Assembly (NCBI RefSeq): GCF_003025595.1 | Contig: NZ_PYMI01000002.1 | Location: 310,001-374,000, forward strand | Length of the DNA: 64,000 nucleotides | Direction of reading: 5' to 3' | From: Photobacterium ganghwense | Lineage (GTDB): Bacteria; Pseudomonadota; Gammaproteobacteria; Enterobacterales; Vibrionaceae | Shown here: positions 33,919 through 45,023 of the stretch, piece by piece | How positions within the stretch are numbered: position 1 is the stretch's first letter | Layout of the letters: every line of letters starts with the position of its first letter | Position numbers and translations under genes: made by a program | The notes under the pieces: generated by a model | Database searches by the model: none | Told to the model about the DNA's origin: nothing | What the model saw: the letters and a program-made list of their open reading frames with translations, nothing else

Positions 33919-36900
33919 TTATTGCAGTGTCAGCTGAGTGCGAATCTCGCTTACCAGTCGCTGTAATGCCTGTTCCATAGCCTGGATTTCGTCTTCAGTC
34001 GGAATCCGTTGCTTTTTGACAGCCAGCTCAACGGCCTTGGCGGCATTGTGCAATGGCATGGCACAGATACTGCCAGAAGCGCCTTTCAACGAGTGGCTGA
34101 TTAGTACAGCCAGATCAAAATCCTGTTTTTCAACAGCGTCACGGAAGCGCTTGGCATCATGTTGGTGCTCATCACTGAACATCGTCAGGAAATGCGCCAC
34201 GATGTCGTGATCGTCATCCATCATATCCAGCACTCCACTGACATCCAGCTCCTGAAAATGCTTATCAGCCAGCGTCACAGGTGGCGACATCTCATCTAGA
34301 TTGTTATTCATGGCATCCTCTGATGTGTCAGCAGTCAAAGTGCGTGGCTTGTCAGCCAGTGCACATTCACAGTCTGATCCTTCAGGCTCAGATTGCGTTT
34401 GGCCGTATGACGGGGAAGACAAGTGTGATCCGGCTGTTGCGGTCGGAAACACAAGTGTTTGGTCGTTAGTTTGCTGCTGGTCTTGCAGCGGCTCGGATGC
34501 CGTCTCAGGGGGGAGGTCGGCATAGTGCAGTGTATTGGCCTCAGCATGCAGCGTAGCCATCCGGGTGATTGGGTGTTGGTAACGTTGCAGGGCATCAACC
34601 AGCTTACGTTCATCCAGCGGTTTGGTGATAACGCATTCAGCCCCGGCGTTAATCATGTTGCGCTGTGTTTCGGCAAACACATCGGCGGTACAGGCAAAAA
34701 TTGGGGTCGCGCAGGCCGGAGGCGGCAGTTTTCGGATACGTTGAATCGCTTCAATCCCATCCATGACCGGCATGTGGTTATCCATCAGCACCAGATCAAA
34801 CGCGTACTGCTGCATGGCATTGAGGGCATCGGCACCGTTTTCGGCGATAGTGGTAATAAAGCCCCGCTGTTTGAGGAAGGTATCGATGATCATGACGTTC
34901 AGATGGTTGTCTTCTACTATCAGTACCCGTAACCCGGCAAAAGCCTGGCGATCCAGCTCGATATCTGAGGAGTCTTCTTTGACGTAGTTGCCTTCACGGA
35001 CCTTGAGTGTGACGGTAAAGCACGAACCGACACCTTGAACACTGCTCACGGTCACGTCACCGTTCATCAGGCTCGCAAGCTGTTTAACAATACTCAGCCC
35101 TAATCCGGTGCCGCCGAAACGACGGCTGGTGGATGCCTCTGCCTGCGCAAACGGGTCGAAGATCAGCCCGATCCTGTCTGCCGGAATGCCAATTCCAGTA
35201 TCCTGCGTGATGATCGTGAGGATCAATTCCTTATCGGTGTCGGTCGGTGCCAGTTGCAACGTGACGTCGACTTTTCCCTTTTCCGTAAATTTGATGGCAT
35301 TGCTGATCAGGTTGAACAGAATCTGGCGAATACGGGCCTTATCGGCATAGAACCATTGCTGCCGTTTGAATTGACACTGAATGGTAAAGTCGATGCCTTT
35401 TTCTTTGGCCAGCGAGAAGTAAGTACTCTCAATGGCACCCACCAGATCGGTAAAGCAGAAATGTGACGGGTCCAGTTTCAGTTGCCCCTGCTCAATTTTG
35501 GAGAAGTCCAGAATATCATTGAGCAGGGCCATCATGTGTTTGCCGGAGTCGAGCAGCGTGCGCAGATGTTGCTCCTGCTCTTTGCTCAGCGGTGTTTTGA
35601 GCAGTAACTGAGACAGCCCCAGCATACCGTTCATTGGGGTGCGGATCTCATGGGACAGGTTTGCCAGAAACACCGATTTGGCCCGATCAGCCGTTTCTGC
35701 TTTATGCAGTGCCTGATTGAGTCGTTGAGTATCCAGCGAGATTTTTTGCGCGCCCTGATTCAGCGCATCGTTCAGTACCTGAAATTCGTGCGGGCCACGG
35801 AAATTATCATTACGATCATAATTTCCGAGCTTGAACTGGGCTGCGAAACGGGACAGCCTCGCCAGCGGAACCGTGATGCGGCGGGTCAGTGTCAGGGCGA
35901 GAATAATGACCACAACCGCAGTAGCCAACAGTGCCAGCAGGAAGTAATGCTGCAGATAACCGATCACGGCTGTGACGGTATCTCTGGGCGTAATGGAAAC
36001 CAGCGACCACTGCGGCAGGCCTGTTACACCAGCATGAACGGTGTCTAACGAGGCCAATGACACCACCATGGTTTGTCCTTCCGGCGTCTGGTAGCTCAGG
36101 AGTTCCGTCATCTCTTCATGGCGTTGACTCAGGCCATTTTGCTGGTAAAAGGCGGTGAATTGACGGAAAACAGCCAGCTTCTGCCCCTGATGTCGACCGG
36201 TCAGTACTGGCTTGCCCTGAGCATCAACCAGCAAGACGTAATCAATGTTTCGGATGTGTTTTTCCAGAAAGTGCAACTGACGATTGATTTCATTCAACTG
36301 GTAGCGAAGTACCAGAAAGCGGGAAACCCTGCCCGGGATGGTGTTGGTATCGATCTGCTTAATCGGATGGATCAGGTAAAGGAAGGCGTTGTCTGCATCA
36401 TATTGGGGGGCAGACACGGCGATGGTCGGGGCAGCGTTCTGGTTATTCTGATTCTGAGTCTGGTTTAGCCCTTGGTTTTCGCTGGCTGGTGCGCTTATGG
36501 AGGAGAGCTGAAGCTGCGTGGAATCTGTTCCGGTTACTTGGGCAGATAGCGAAAGGGCATTCAGGGTTGATGTCAGATCAGGAAAGCCTGCCTGGGCCAG
36601 TGAGGCAAACAAAGCCTGCTCTGTCTGTTGAGCGCTCTGTGGAATATCGTTTTCGGTGGTGACGGAGCTGGCGGTCAGCGTTGGTTTACCACCTGTGGCC
36701 TGTTCCAGCACGTACAACTCACTCAGCGCCGGATCAACCCGGCTTTGCTCCGCAAGGTAAGCTGTAATGAAAGAATTCGGATCTGACATGTGCTTTGGAG
36801 CGAGTTCAAACACCGGCGAATGTGCCAGTTTCTGGATACTGATCATACGCCGGGACAGTAAGTCATCAATATGATGACCGGCCAGATTGGTACGGCTGTT

Positions 36901-37131
36901 CAGCCCCTGAGAAATCTGCTCAGTGGCGACGATTTTAAGTTTTTCACTGCTGACCCAGCTGTAGAGCAGGGCGGGAACAATCCCGATGAATAACATACTG
37001 CCCAGTAAGATAGGCTTAATTCGGTTGGGTAGAAAATTTACCAAGGCACACCCCAAAGTCCATTTCTGTGATGACTGTTGTCGTTTTTTTCGCCAAGACA
37101 ACTCTATGGAGTGTGATACATAGTTCCGCAA
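33919..37131 (-). CDS. Hybrid sensor histidine kinase (HK-REC-Hpt)
   Basis: 1070 aa in the longest frame (TTG start); a TTG about 29 codons in may be the true start. Order: cytosolic N-terminus; TM1 ([20 protein letters not shown]); a periplasmic sensor of about 350 residues; TM2 ([19 protein letters not shown]); HAMP; HisKA with H-box [20 protein letters not shown] (His near 494); HATPase_c ([33 protein letters not shown]); receiver ([19 protein letters not shown], phospho-Asp in [14 protein letters not shown] near 780); a linker; C-terminal Hpt ([15 protein letters not shown], His near 1013). A phosphorelay of the ArcB/TorS type is expected, but no cognate response regulator is adjacent. 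The ligand is unknown. Confidence 0.92.
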   Translation of the reverse strand: MRNYVSHSIELSWRKKRQQSSQKWTLGCALVNFLPNRIKPILLGSMLFIGIVPALLYSWVSSEKLKIVATEQISQGLNSRTNLAGHHIDDLLSRRMISIQKLAHSPVFELAPKHMSDPNSFITAYLAEQSRVDPALSELYVLEQATGGKPTLTASSVTTENDIPQSAQQTEQALFASLAQAGFPDLTSTLNALSLSAQVTGTDSTQLQLSSISAPASENQGLNQTQNQNNQNAAPTIAVSAPQYDADNAFLYLIHPIKQIDTNTIPGRVSRFLVLRYQLNEINRQLHFLEKHIRNIDYVLLVDAQGKPVLTGRHQGQKLAVFRQFTAFYQQNGLSQRHEEMTELLSYQTPEGQTMVVSLASLDTVHAGVTGLPQWSLVSITPRDTVTAVIGYLQHYFLLALLATAVVVIILALTLTRRITVPLARLSRFAAQFKLGNYDRNDNFRGPHEFQVLNDALNQGAQKISLDTQRLNQALHKAETADRAKSVFLANLSHEIRTPMNGMLGLSQLLLKTPLSKEQEQHLRTLLDSGKHMMALLNDILDFSKIEQGQLKLDPSHFCFTDLVGAIESTYFSLAKEKGIDFTIQCQFKRQQWFYADKARIRQILFNLISNAIKFTEKGKVDVTLQLAPTDTDKELILTIITQDTGIGIPADRIGLIFDPFAQAEASTSRRFGGTGLGLSIVKQLASLMNGDVTVSSVQGVGSCFTVTLKVREGNYVKEDSSDIELDRQAFAGLRVLIVEDNHLNVMIIDTFLKQRGFITTIAENGADALNAMQQYAFDLVLMDNHMPVMDGIEAIQRIRKLPPPACATPIFACTADVFAETQRNMINAGAECVITKPLDERKLVDALQRYQHPITRMATLHAEANTLHYADLPPETASEPLQDQQQTNDQTLVFPTATAGSHLSSPSYGQTQSEPEGSDCECALADKPRTLTADTSEDAMNNNLDEMSPPVTLADKHFQELDVSGVLDMMDDDHDIVAHFLTMFSDEHQHDAKRFRDAVEKQDFDLAVLISHSLKGASGSICAMPLHNAAKAVELAVKKQRIPTEDEIQAMEQALQRLVSEIRTQLTLQ

Positions 37132-37205
37132 AGGATCAATGTAATTTGTTGCTTTAGGGGGAGAAATACGATCTCCCCATCATTATTGTGCGGTCAGTCG
37201 TGAAA

Positions 37206-38696
37206 TTAACTGAGCAGCTGCTCAAGAGTAAGGGGGGCGCAGATCAGACCGACTTTCTGGGCCGGAGTCAGGCCGCTTTTGTCCTGATGGCACAGGTTGT
37301 GCCAGGCGCGGTAAATATCCATGAGAGGTAACAGGCCGCCCGGTCTGAGTTTACGGCGTGGCTCATTGATCAGCTGGCTGAACTGATCCTGGAAACGTTG
37401 CTGGTAATCTGTGATCACATCATGGTGTGCGATAGCCAGCCACTTGGCCTCGTTGTCTTTTTCACCACCCAGATGGCAGATTCCTTTGCTGATATCACCG
37501 TGACGGGTAAACGCCCAGCGATCGCGCCACCACCCCATCAGCACGATATCAATTTTACCGGCGGTCTGGCCGTGCTCCCAGTCCGGATCGGTTTCCACAT
37601 AGACCGGATGAATGGTCTTGTTTTTGACCCGCTCTCGGAAAACTGAAATACAGGCAGAGCGCAGCAGGGGTTCCTGTGGCATGTAGATGGCCAGTTCTTC
37701 GTTATCTTCCAGCATTTCCTGCAGGTGCATGTAATGGGCATACACTGTGTATTGCGGACGGATCAGACAGCCTTTGGTCGGGTAGTTCAGGCGGGCTTTG
37801 TCTGACAGCGGGTCTTCCAGGTTAGGACGGGACATGACCTCGCGGTAAATGGCATCAATGCGTGCCAGTAGCGCAAGGGGTTTTGGTGTCGGTACAATTG
37901 CCAGCCGTGCTGCCGGAGGCGCCATAAAACGCGTTCCGTTGGTGTAAGGGTCATGGTGTTCGCTGCGGCTGTCCGGGTCGGTTGCCTGATAGTTGATGTC
38001 CTGCGCCAGCACATAGCCTGAACGCGCTTCACAGCTGGCAATCCACTGCACGCCGTTATCACTTTTGGGCTGCAACTCACTGATATCAGATGCCAGGGAA
38101 AGGTGAGCACTATGCTTGCACAGGCGGGCATCAAACATCGCCAGTTGGCGGCGGCAGCGACTGGCAATATGGGAAAGCTGATCGTAAAACGATTTGGGAT
38201 TAAGGCTCAGGCGGCGACAGATGTCGCGAACGCTGTAGCCGGTAAACAGCATGGCCAGCAGCTTTTGCTGGGTCTGATTTTTGGCGTTAAACCCGGACCA
38301 GCGGTCAACGAAGGTTGCCTGGCAGCATTTGCAACGATAACGCTGGCGATCACCGCTGAAACCAAACGCATGATAAAGATGGCGGTGGGTCAGTACCGGG
38401 AGACCGAAGTTTTCGCAGTCCGGATGACTGCAGGCTGGCAGGCCGCTGTTCTGCTGCTGTTTAAGGCGCATCACTTCAGCGATAACATCGTGATTATTGA
38501 TAATTGGCGGAAACGCACCGCATTCCCGGCACACCAGAATCGGCTTGTTGGGATTGTTGCGCTGCAGCACATAATGCTCTGTGTCGGTTGAGCCAAAGTT
38601 GACGCAACTTACCGTTTTGCAATGATTCAGCTGGTGCCCGTTACATGATTCAGGCAGCAGGGACGTGTGATTGTTGGTGCGGCACATATTCTTCAT
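37206..38696 (-). CDS. Zinc-ribbon, transposase-like cytoplasmic protein
   Basis: 496 aa. Two Cys4 zinc ribbons occupy the first ~130 residues (VSCVNFG...ILVCRECGAFP; PACSHPDCENFG...YRCKCCQATFVDRW), resembling InsA-type N-termini of IS1-like transposases. An HTH-like segment follows (QQKLLAMLFTGYSVRDICRRLSLNPKSFYDQLSHI), then a region like an RNase-H/DDE core (SLASDISELQPKSDNGVQWIASCEARSGYVLAQDINY). No terminal inverted repeats or partner frame were found, and the gene lies stably before deoD. A domesticated transposase-derived DNA-binding protein is the best reading. Confidence 0.6.
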   Translation of the reverse strand: MKNMCRTNNHTSLLPESCNGHQLNHCKTVSCVNFGSTDTEHYVLQRNNPNKPILVCRECGAFPPIINNHDVIAEVMRLKQQQNSGLPACSHPDCENFGLPVLTHRHLYHAFGFSGDRQRYRCKCCQATFVDRWSGFNAKNQTQQKLLAMLFTGYSVRDICRRLSLNPKSFYDQLSHIASRCRRQLAMFDARLCKHSAHLSLASDISELQPKSDNGVQWIASCEARSGYVLAQDINYQATDPDSRSEHHDPYTNGTRFMAPPAARLAIVPTPKPLALLARIDAIYREVMSRPNLEDPLSDKARLNYPTKGCLIRPQYTVYAHYMHLQEMLEDNEELAIYMPQEPLLRSACISVFRERVKNKTIHPVYVETDPDWEHGQTAGKIDIVLMGWWRDRWAFTRHGDISKGICHLGGEKDNEAKWLAIAHHDVITDYQQRFQDQFSQLINEPRRKLRPGGLLPLMDIYRAWHNLCHQDKSGLTPAQKVGLICAPLTLEQLLS

Positions 38697-39130
38697 GTCT
38701 ACCTAACTAATTCCTTCAGCTCGAGCAACAGACAAGTGCCTGTTCAGGGTCAGGTGTCGGGGGGAGGTGTCGATCCGGAGTGGGTCCCCGGCTCGACACC
38801 ATTAGTGCCTACAAGTCGCAGTGGTCATTTCGTCCGCACGGCGGCTGATTGCCACCGTTCAAATTGTGTAAGACGCCACATTTTACAGAATATTGAGCAG
38901 CGGAGTCGTGGCCCCTGCATCCTTGTAGAGACTAACTATTCTGCGTTTCAGTCATATCCATACTCACAGAAACACCGCTTCAGCAGCTTCCACGCTTCTA
39001 TGGTTATGGATATGCCTTCCCAAGGGGAAAATGTGGTCGACGTATCGGGGGGAACGTCGACCACTGGTGAAGACTCTTCGCCGTTAAGCTGTTATCGATA
39101 GACTGCTACCGATAAGCATCTTGGTTGGGA
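38697..39130. other. Intergenic region with two hairpins
   Basis: 434 bp between the deoD stop and the zinc-ribbon gene start, both minus strand. It has GGTGTCGA / TCGACACC arms at about 38776-38811 and a perfect 11-bp hairpin GTGGTCGACGT / ACGTCGACCAC at 39033-39064. Neither has a T-run. The frame at 38667-39101 (plus) is not protein-like. It must contain the promoter of the zinc-ribbon gene. Confidence 0.5.
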
Positions 39131-39841
39131 TTACAGCTTGATCGCTGTTTCCAGTGCGACATTCATCATTTGGGCAAATGATTTCTGACGCTCTTCTGCA
39201 CTCAGTTTTTCACCACGCTTAATGTGGTCAGATACCGTCAGAATCGTCAGGGCTTTTGCGCCCAGTTCTGCCGCTACGCCGTAGATACCGGCGGCTTCCA
39301 TATCCACACCCAGGATGCCCAGTTTTTCCATCTTGTCGAACAGATCCGCTTCCGGGCTGTAGAACAGGTCAGCAGAGAAAACGTTACCGACACGCACAGG
39401 CACGTTTTGCGCACGTGCTTCGCTCACTGCAGTTTCCAGCAGACCGAAATCTGCAATGGCGGCGAAGTCATGGTCGCTGAAACGGATACGGTTAACTTTG
39501 GAGTCTGTAGATGCACCCATACCGATGATGACATCCATCAGCTTCACGTCATCATGCACGGCGCCGCAGCTGCCGATACGAATGATGTTTTTCACACCAA
39601 ATTCTTTAATCAGTTCGTGAACATAGATTGAGCACGAAGGGATACCCATACCGTGGCCCATAACAGACACTGGCTGGCCTTTGTAAGTGCCGGTGTAACC
39701 GAACATGTTGCGCACATCACAAACCAGTTTGACATCATCAAGGTATGTCTCGGCAATGAATTTTGCGCGCAGTGGGTCGCCTGGCATCAGGACCGTTTCT
39801 GCAAAATCACCACGTTCAGCATTAATGTGTGGGGTAGCCAT
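39131..39841 (-). CDS. deoD: Purine nucleoside phosphorylase (DeoD type)
   Basis: 236 aa, hexameric PNP family: [128 protein letters not shown]. It cleaves purine (deoxy)ribonucleosides with phosphate. Here it stands apart from deoCAB and is preceded on the same strand by a XapX micro-gene 43 bp upstream. Confidence 0.96.
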   Translation of the reverse strand: MATPHINAERGDFAETVLMPGDPLRAKFIAETYLDDVKLVCDVRNMFGYTGTYKGQPVSVMGHGMGIPSCSIYVHELIKEFGVKNIIRIGSCGAVHDDVKLMDVIIGMGASTDSKVNRIRFSDHDFAAIADFGLLETAVSEARAQNVPVRVGNVFSADLFYSPEADLFDKMEKLGILGVDMEAAGIYGVAAELGAKALTILTVSDHIKRGEKLSAEERQKSFAQMMNVALETAIKL

Positions 39842-39884
39842 AGTTCACTCCAGATTCTGTTGTCTTTTCGTCAGTGACGGAAAT

Positions 39885-40055
39885 TTAAGAGAAAAATCGT
39901 TCAACGATTGATTGATACGCGATACCGCCAAGGTAAACACCAACAATGCCCATGATTCCCGGTAGCACAGGAGGTGCAGGAAGAGGCAGCTTAACCGCCG
40001 AGAAAAATAGACCAACAATTAATCCTGCAACCATTGCAAGCAGAATCTCGCTCAT
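39885..40055 (-). CDS. xapX: XapX-family small membrane protein
   Basis: 56 aa: MSEILLAMVAGLIVGLFFSAVKLPLPAPPVLPGIMGIVGVYLGGIAYQ in parts, ending RFFS. Two hydrophobic helices surround the KLPLPAPPVLPGIMGI segment that defines the XapX domain, named from the xanthosine-phosphorylase locus. It lies 43 bp upstream of deoD on the same strand, so a purine-nucleoside-linked membrane role is plausible. It is easily missed because of its size. Function unknown. Confidence 0.8.
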   Translation of the reverse strand: MSEILLAMVAGLIVGLFFSAVKLPLPAPPVLPGIMGIVGVYLGGIAYQSIVERFFS

Positions 40056-40450
40056 GTGTTTACCCTCTAGCTTTGTGTCGTACTAAATAGTCGGCTTAGT
40101 GTGGCTGCTGTATCGCGCCTTTGTAATGTTCGCCGTTGTTGAGAGAAGTGTAAGCAAGGCTGTCACCCCTTCTCGCGATCACGATCACATTTTGCTGTCC
40201 TTTTAAGCAAAAATCACCCATTGATTACTAATTCTGTTGAAAAGGCGAGGGGTATCGTTTGCGCAAAACAGCCTGAAAAACCGCCATCTGGAGGCGGTAA
40301 ATATTATTATTCTTTTAATTTTCATATCATTAATGATTATTGTGAATCTGGAAAGTAATGTATGAACCTGAATGTAACAAGGATGAAATTTTGTGATCTT
40401 GTAATGCATTTCATTTTTCTGAAGCACATGAATTGAGTTAAAACTGCCCA
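40056..40450. other. Intergenic region between xapX and the amidohydrolase gene
   Basis: 395 bp, A/T-rich. It contains the terminator of the upstream minus-strand gene (40275-40298) and must contain the xapX-deoD promoter. A frame at 40203-40451 (minus) has no recognisable features and is not called. Confidence 0.5.
40275..40298 (-). terminator. Intrinsic terminator after the amidohydrolase gene
   Basis: On the minus strand ACCGCC TCCAGAT GGCGGT is followed by TTTTTC. It lies about 155 bp past the amidohydrolase stop. Confidence 0.65.
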
Positions 40451-42013
<1,563 letters not shown>

Positions 42014-42243
42014 CAGAGAAGCTACCTCAGGAACCATAATGGTATAAGCATAGGCGATGGTTTCGCAGTGAGCACCGGCAAGGAAATTGTCTGTGAAATT
42101 GGTAATTTGGCATGATTGGAACTACCAATTAAGGGGACGAGACGTTCCCGTCAGCGTGGTCTGAACCGTTACCACACTCCTGGCGATATGAAGATATTTT
42201 TAGCTTTTCAGCTTGTACCGCAGCATTTCGAGGGAAAGAAATC

Positions 42244-42756
42244 ATGAAACAGTACGCAGCAGGTTTGTTGCTGATCGCGGCGATGCCCGCCTCAGCCGAT
42301 ATTTGGGGATTCAGTGTCGGCGCCAGTGCTGGGGCCGCCAGAATTGAATATCAGGGGAACGACGATTACGGTTACGAATATGGGGTTCACGCTTCGTATC
42401 CGTTCAACGATTTTCTCAGCATCAATGCCGGAGTGGTGCAGGGCAGCGCAGAAGTCGATGCCCGGGGGCAGTCGGCTAAAAATGACATTGACTACACCGC
42501 TTTTCCTCTCACGCTGCGGGGCGATATTCCTCTACTGATTGGCTCTGTGTACGCCAAAGCTGGCACGAACTACTATGACTACGATGTGGACAACCCGGTC
42601 ACAGGCAAAAGTGATGACGGCTGGGGCTTTACCGGCGGTGCCGGTGTGGTCTTTACCTTGCTGCCGATTGTCGACATTTCCCTTGGCTATGAGTACCGCG
42701 AAATGGGGGCTGTGAAGAACAATGCGATCCTGCTGGGAATTGGTGCGAGCCTGTAA
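42244..42756 (+). CDS. Small outer-membrane beta-barrel protein (YfaZ-like)
   Basis: 170 aa with a signal peptide (MKQYAAGLLLIAAMPASA). The mature protein alternates hydrophobic and polar residues in about eight strands (WGFSVGASAGAARIEYQG, YGYEYGVHASYPFNDFLSINAGVV, YTAFPLTLRGDIPL, VYAKAGTNYYDYDV, GWGFTGGAGVVFTLLPIVDISLGYEYREM, NNAILLGIGASL), typical of small porin-like OMPs with a C-terminal aromatic/aliphatic end. The best match I can offer is YfaZ/OmpA-barrel-like. Function unknown. Confidence 0.72.
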   Translation: MKQYAAGLLLIAAMPASADIWGFSVGASAGAARIEYQGNDDYGYEYGVHASYPFNDFLSINAGVVQGSAEVDARGQSAKNDIDYTAFPLTLRGDIPLLIGSVYAKAGTNYYDYDVDNPVTGKSDDGWGFTGGAGVVFTLLPIVDISLGYEYREMGAVKNNAILLGIGASL

Positions 42757-42829
42757 TGTCCCGCGCATAGTGAGTATTCCAAGGTTTGGCTGAACTCCTA
42801 TTATCAGAAAGCGGTTTCAAAAAGCCGGT

Positions 42830-43432
42830 TCACAACGTTGGAACGGTTGCGAGTTTGTGCCGTTGCAGTTCGCACCGTAAGCGAAGCCGGTCTTTGTGCT
42901 GAAGGCCGTTTTCGAACAGTGGCATGGGGTAATGACGAAGAAAATAGTCCGGTTCTACCGCAATAACCCGGAATCCGGCGCGCTGATAAAAGGTCAGCTG
43001 GTGGCCGAACGTGCCGGTTCCCAGTTCCAGGTAGCGAATCCCCTGAAGCTTCATGGTTTCCATGATTTTCTGCAGGAATACACTGCCCAGCCCCTGATTC
43101 TGAAACGCCGGTTCGATGGCGATGTTCATCAGCTCAGCCTGTTGTGCCGACTGCATTTGGATAGCGCAAACCCCAATCATCACAGTTGGTTTCGCATCTT
43201 TTTGCAGTTCCGCTCCCCAAATCAGGCAGTCAGGCAAATACGTCTGAATCATGGCCGTTGAAGGATCGGCTTCCAGCAGTAAGTTCATTGGTGCTTCTGC
43301 CGGAGCCAGGGCGCGCAGCTGTAATGATGATACATCCACTGTGGGTGGCTGAGCGTTGTGATTTGGCGTTGCACCTGGCTGCGATACAGCTTTTTCAGCT
43401 GAGTCAGAAGAGTCGCGATTAATCGGTGGCAT
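42830..43432 (-). CDS. GNAT acetyltransferase
   Basis: 200 aa from the ATG at 43432 (MPPINRDSSDS); the upstream part of the frame lacks protein character. GNAT core: PTVMIGVCAIQMQSAQQAELMNIAIEPAFQNQGLGSVFLQKIMETMKL (CoA loop NQGLGS), YLELGTGTFGHQLTFYQRAGFRVIAVEPDYF. The N-terminal 40 residues look disordered. Substrate unknown; the chromosomal base composition argues against a recent cassette. Confidence 0.83.
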   Translation of the reverse strand: MPPINRDSSDSAEKAVSQPGATPNHNAQPPTVDVSSLQLRALAPAEAPMNLLLEADPSTAMIQTYLPDCLIWGAELQKDAKPTVMIGVCAIQMQSAQQAELMNIAIEPAFQNQGLGSVFLQKIMETMKLQGIRYLELGTGTFGHQLTFYQRAGFRVIAVEPDYFLRHYPMPLFENGLQHKDRLRLRCELQRHKLATVPTL

Positions 43433-43662
43433 AGTCGTCGTTTCCCGTGCGGTGACATAAAGTATCCGGATTCTGAGCTGACACATCAGAGACAGAGTAC
43501 GGCGTGTATAATGACAGGTATTCAGGACAGGTTCAGCGAAACGCCGCAATTTGTGACATTGTGACGTAAAGTCATGATGTAAAACAAGGTTTTGATCAAT
43601 GATGCCCGACACGCACTCTTATACAATAATCAGAAAGAGAAGGCGCTCACCGGAGGAAAGCC

Positions 43663-44436
43663 ATGACCAACTATGAACACTATCAATCCACAGTCGACCA
43701 GGTAAACCGGGTGATTCTTGAGGAAGTCAGTCAACCCTGGAAAATCCGGCATCATGATGCGTTAGCTGCGGATGAATGTGTGGTTAGCATGGTGGCACCA
43801 ACTGGGACGGTTTGCCAGCACCTGAACCTTTCTGCGGAGCAGGCCCAAAGTTGCTGGCCGGATCAATCGGTTGTAGGCAGGCAGGTCATTGAATATATCG
43901 TTCGCGGAGCAGCAAGGCTGGCACCACTGCGTCAGAGCGCTTTTCGAAATAACTTCCCTCACTGGCTGGATCATGGCCTGCAACAAATTCACGATTTGAC
44001 GTCGTCTAAGTCCAAAATTGAAACCTTTCTGGATGATCCCGGTTATCCCTATCCGAGTCAGGTCAATATTGGTGGCAACTACCTGCCTTGTTGGGTGTGG
44101 GGCGCTCAGGGTAATGAGCTGGCGATTTCAGTGATTGACCGCCGTACCGGCCATTTTGCCGACCCTAAAAATATTGCGCCGGAATTGCTGATTGATCGTG
44201 AAAAATGGTTGGGCGCACAAGTGATCGATTCGGTAGATGAATCCATTGAAACTATCCGTCATTACATTTCAGAGTTAATCCATCAACAACGGGAAAGCTT
44301 GCCTGATGAGCCAACGCTGGCAGATGCGATCCAAAACCCGACCACATCAACTCTGAGCCCGGTGCTGAGTGTGGCGTTGTTTATGGCGATCGTCGTCGGC
44401 TTTTTTGTGACTTTTAAATGGCTGCTCGGATTCTGA
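43663..44436 (+). CDS. Hypothetical protein with C-terminal membrane anchor
   Basis: 257 aa, ATG with CGGAGGAAAG upstream. No recognised domain. The N-terminal ~215 residues look like one soluble domain (MVAPTGTVCQHLNLSAEQAQSCW; AARLAPLRQSAFRNNFPHWLDHGLQQIHDL; IGGNYLPCWVWGAQGNELAISVIDRRTGHF). The C-terminus is one membrane helix (PVLSVALFMAIVVGFFVTFKWLLGF) with no polar tail, so the protein should be tail-anchored with its domain in the cytosol. It is divergent from the GNAT gene. Confidence 0.7.
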   Translation: MTNYEHYQSTVDQVNRVILEEVSQPWKIRHHDALAADECVVSMVAPTGTVCQHLNLSAEQAQSCWPDQSVVGRQVIEYIVRGAARLAPLRQSAFRNNFPHWLDHGLQQIHDLTSSKSKIETFLDDPGYPYPSQVNIGGNYLPCWVWGAQGNELAISVIDRRTGHFADPKNIAPELLIDREKWLGAQVIDSVDESIETIRHYISELIHQQRESLPDEPTLADAIQNPTTSTLSPVLSVALFMAIVVGFFVTFKWLLGF

Positions 44437-44553
44437 GTCCGCAACGCCGTCATGTGAGTGTGGTGATAATTGGCATTGGTGACAATTGGTATTAGTGACT
44501 TTTTTCGCTAAAATCGCCCGGTTATAGAGATTTAATCATGCAGGACATGACTC

Positions 44554-44757
44554 ATGCATAATTTGACACTGCTCTCTGATGCAGAGCGAAACCGGATAGA
44601 GTTGGACAAACAAGCCGCTTATGCCGTTTGGCAGGTGAAACAGGCCAAAGTCGGATATGAGGTATTTGCCGAGATCGCGAATAAGATTGACGACGATGAC
44701 GAACGCGAGTTTTTCGAACAGGCGGTCATGAAATATAAGCAGCAGATGGGGCTGTAA
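44554..44757 (+). CDS. DUF3283 small protein
   Basis: 67 aa, acidic and helical: MHNLTLLSDAERNRIELDKQAAYAVWQVKQAKVGYEVFAEIANKIDDDDEREFFEQAVMKYKQQMG in parts. It matches DUF3283, a short conserved family largely confined to Vibrionaceae. No membrane segment. Function unknown. Confidence 0.8.
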   Translation: MHNLTLLSDAERNRIELDKQAAYAVWQVKQAKVGYEVFAEIANKIDDDDEREFFEQAVMKYKQQMGL

Positions 44758-44907
44758 ACCGTGTTGCAGCGGTATCGCTAGCTTCGGTGTGAACACTTTC
44801 GTACTGCTGCATGGGGGATTGCCGCGTGCAAATCAGTAGATGCTAACCGTGGAATGCAGCTTGTTGAGTATTGTCCATCTGGTTGCATTTACACAGATCA
44901 TGATATT

Positions 44908-44930
44908 AAGGCGCTACAGGCGCCTTTTTT
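44908..44930 (+). terminator. Intrinsic terminator after the DUF3283 gene
   Basis: GGCGC TACAG GCGCC is followed by six T residues, about 150 bp past the DUF3283 stop and 94 bp before the response-regulator gene. Confidence 0.8.
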
Positions 44931-45023
44931 GATGCAGTTTGGTATGTTACTGCCAGGGTTTCGATACCATTCCGGTTTTTAGAGCATCAGCCCGAACCGT
45001 GTAAACAGGGCAAGGAAAAAAGA

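Noticed and set aside
37206-38696. Complete insertion sequence
   Set aside because: No terminal inverted repeats or target-site duplications could be found around the gene, and it is much longer than IS1-type InsA.
38667-39101. 144-aa plus-strand frame between deoD and the zinc-ribbon gene
   Set aside because: It overlaps the start of the zinc-ribbon gene and two inverted repeats; the composition is not protein-like.
43433-43612. N-terminal extension of the GNAT gene to 43612
   Set aside because: The added 60 residues lack protein character and lie in the divergent promoter region; the ATG at 43432 gives a normal GNAT length.
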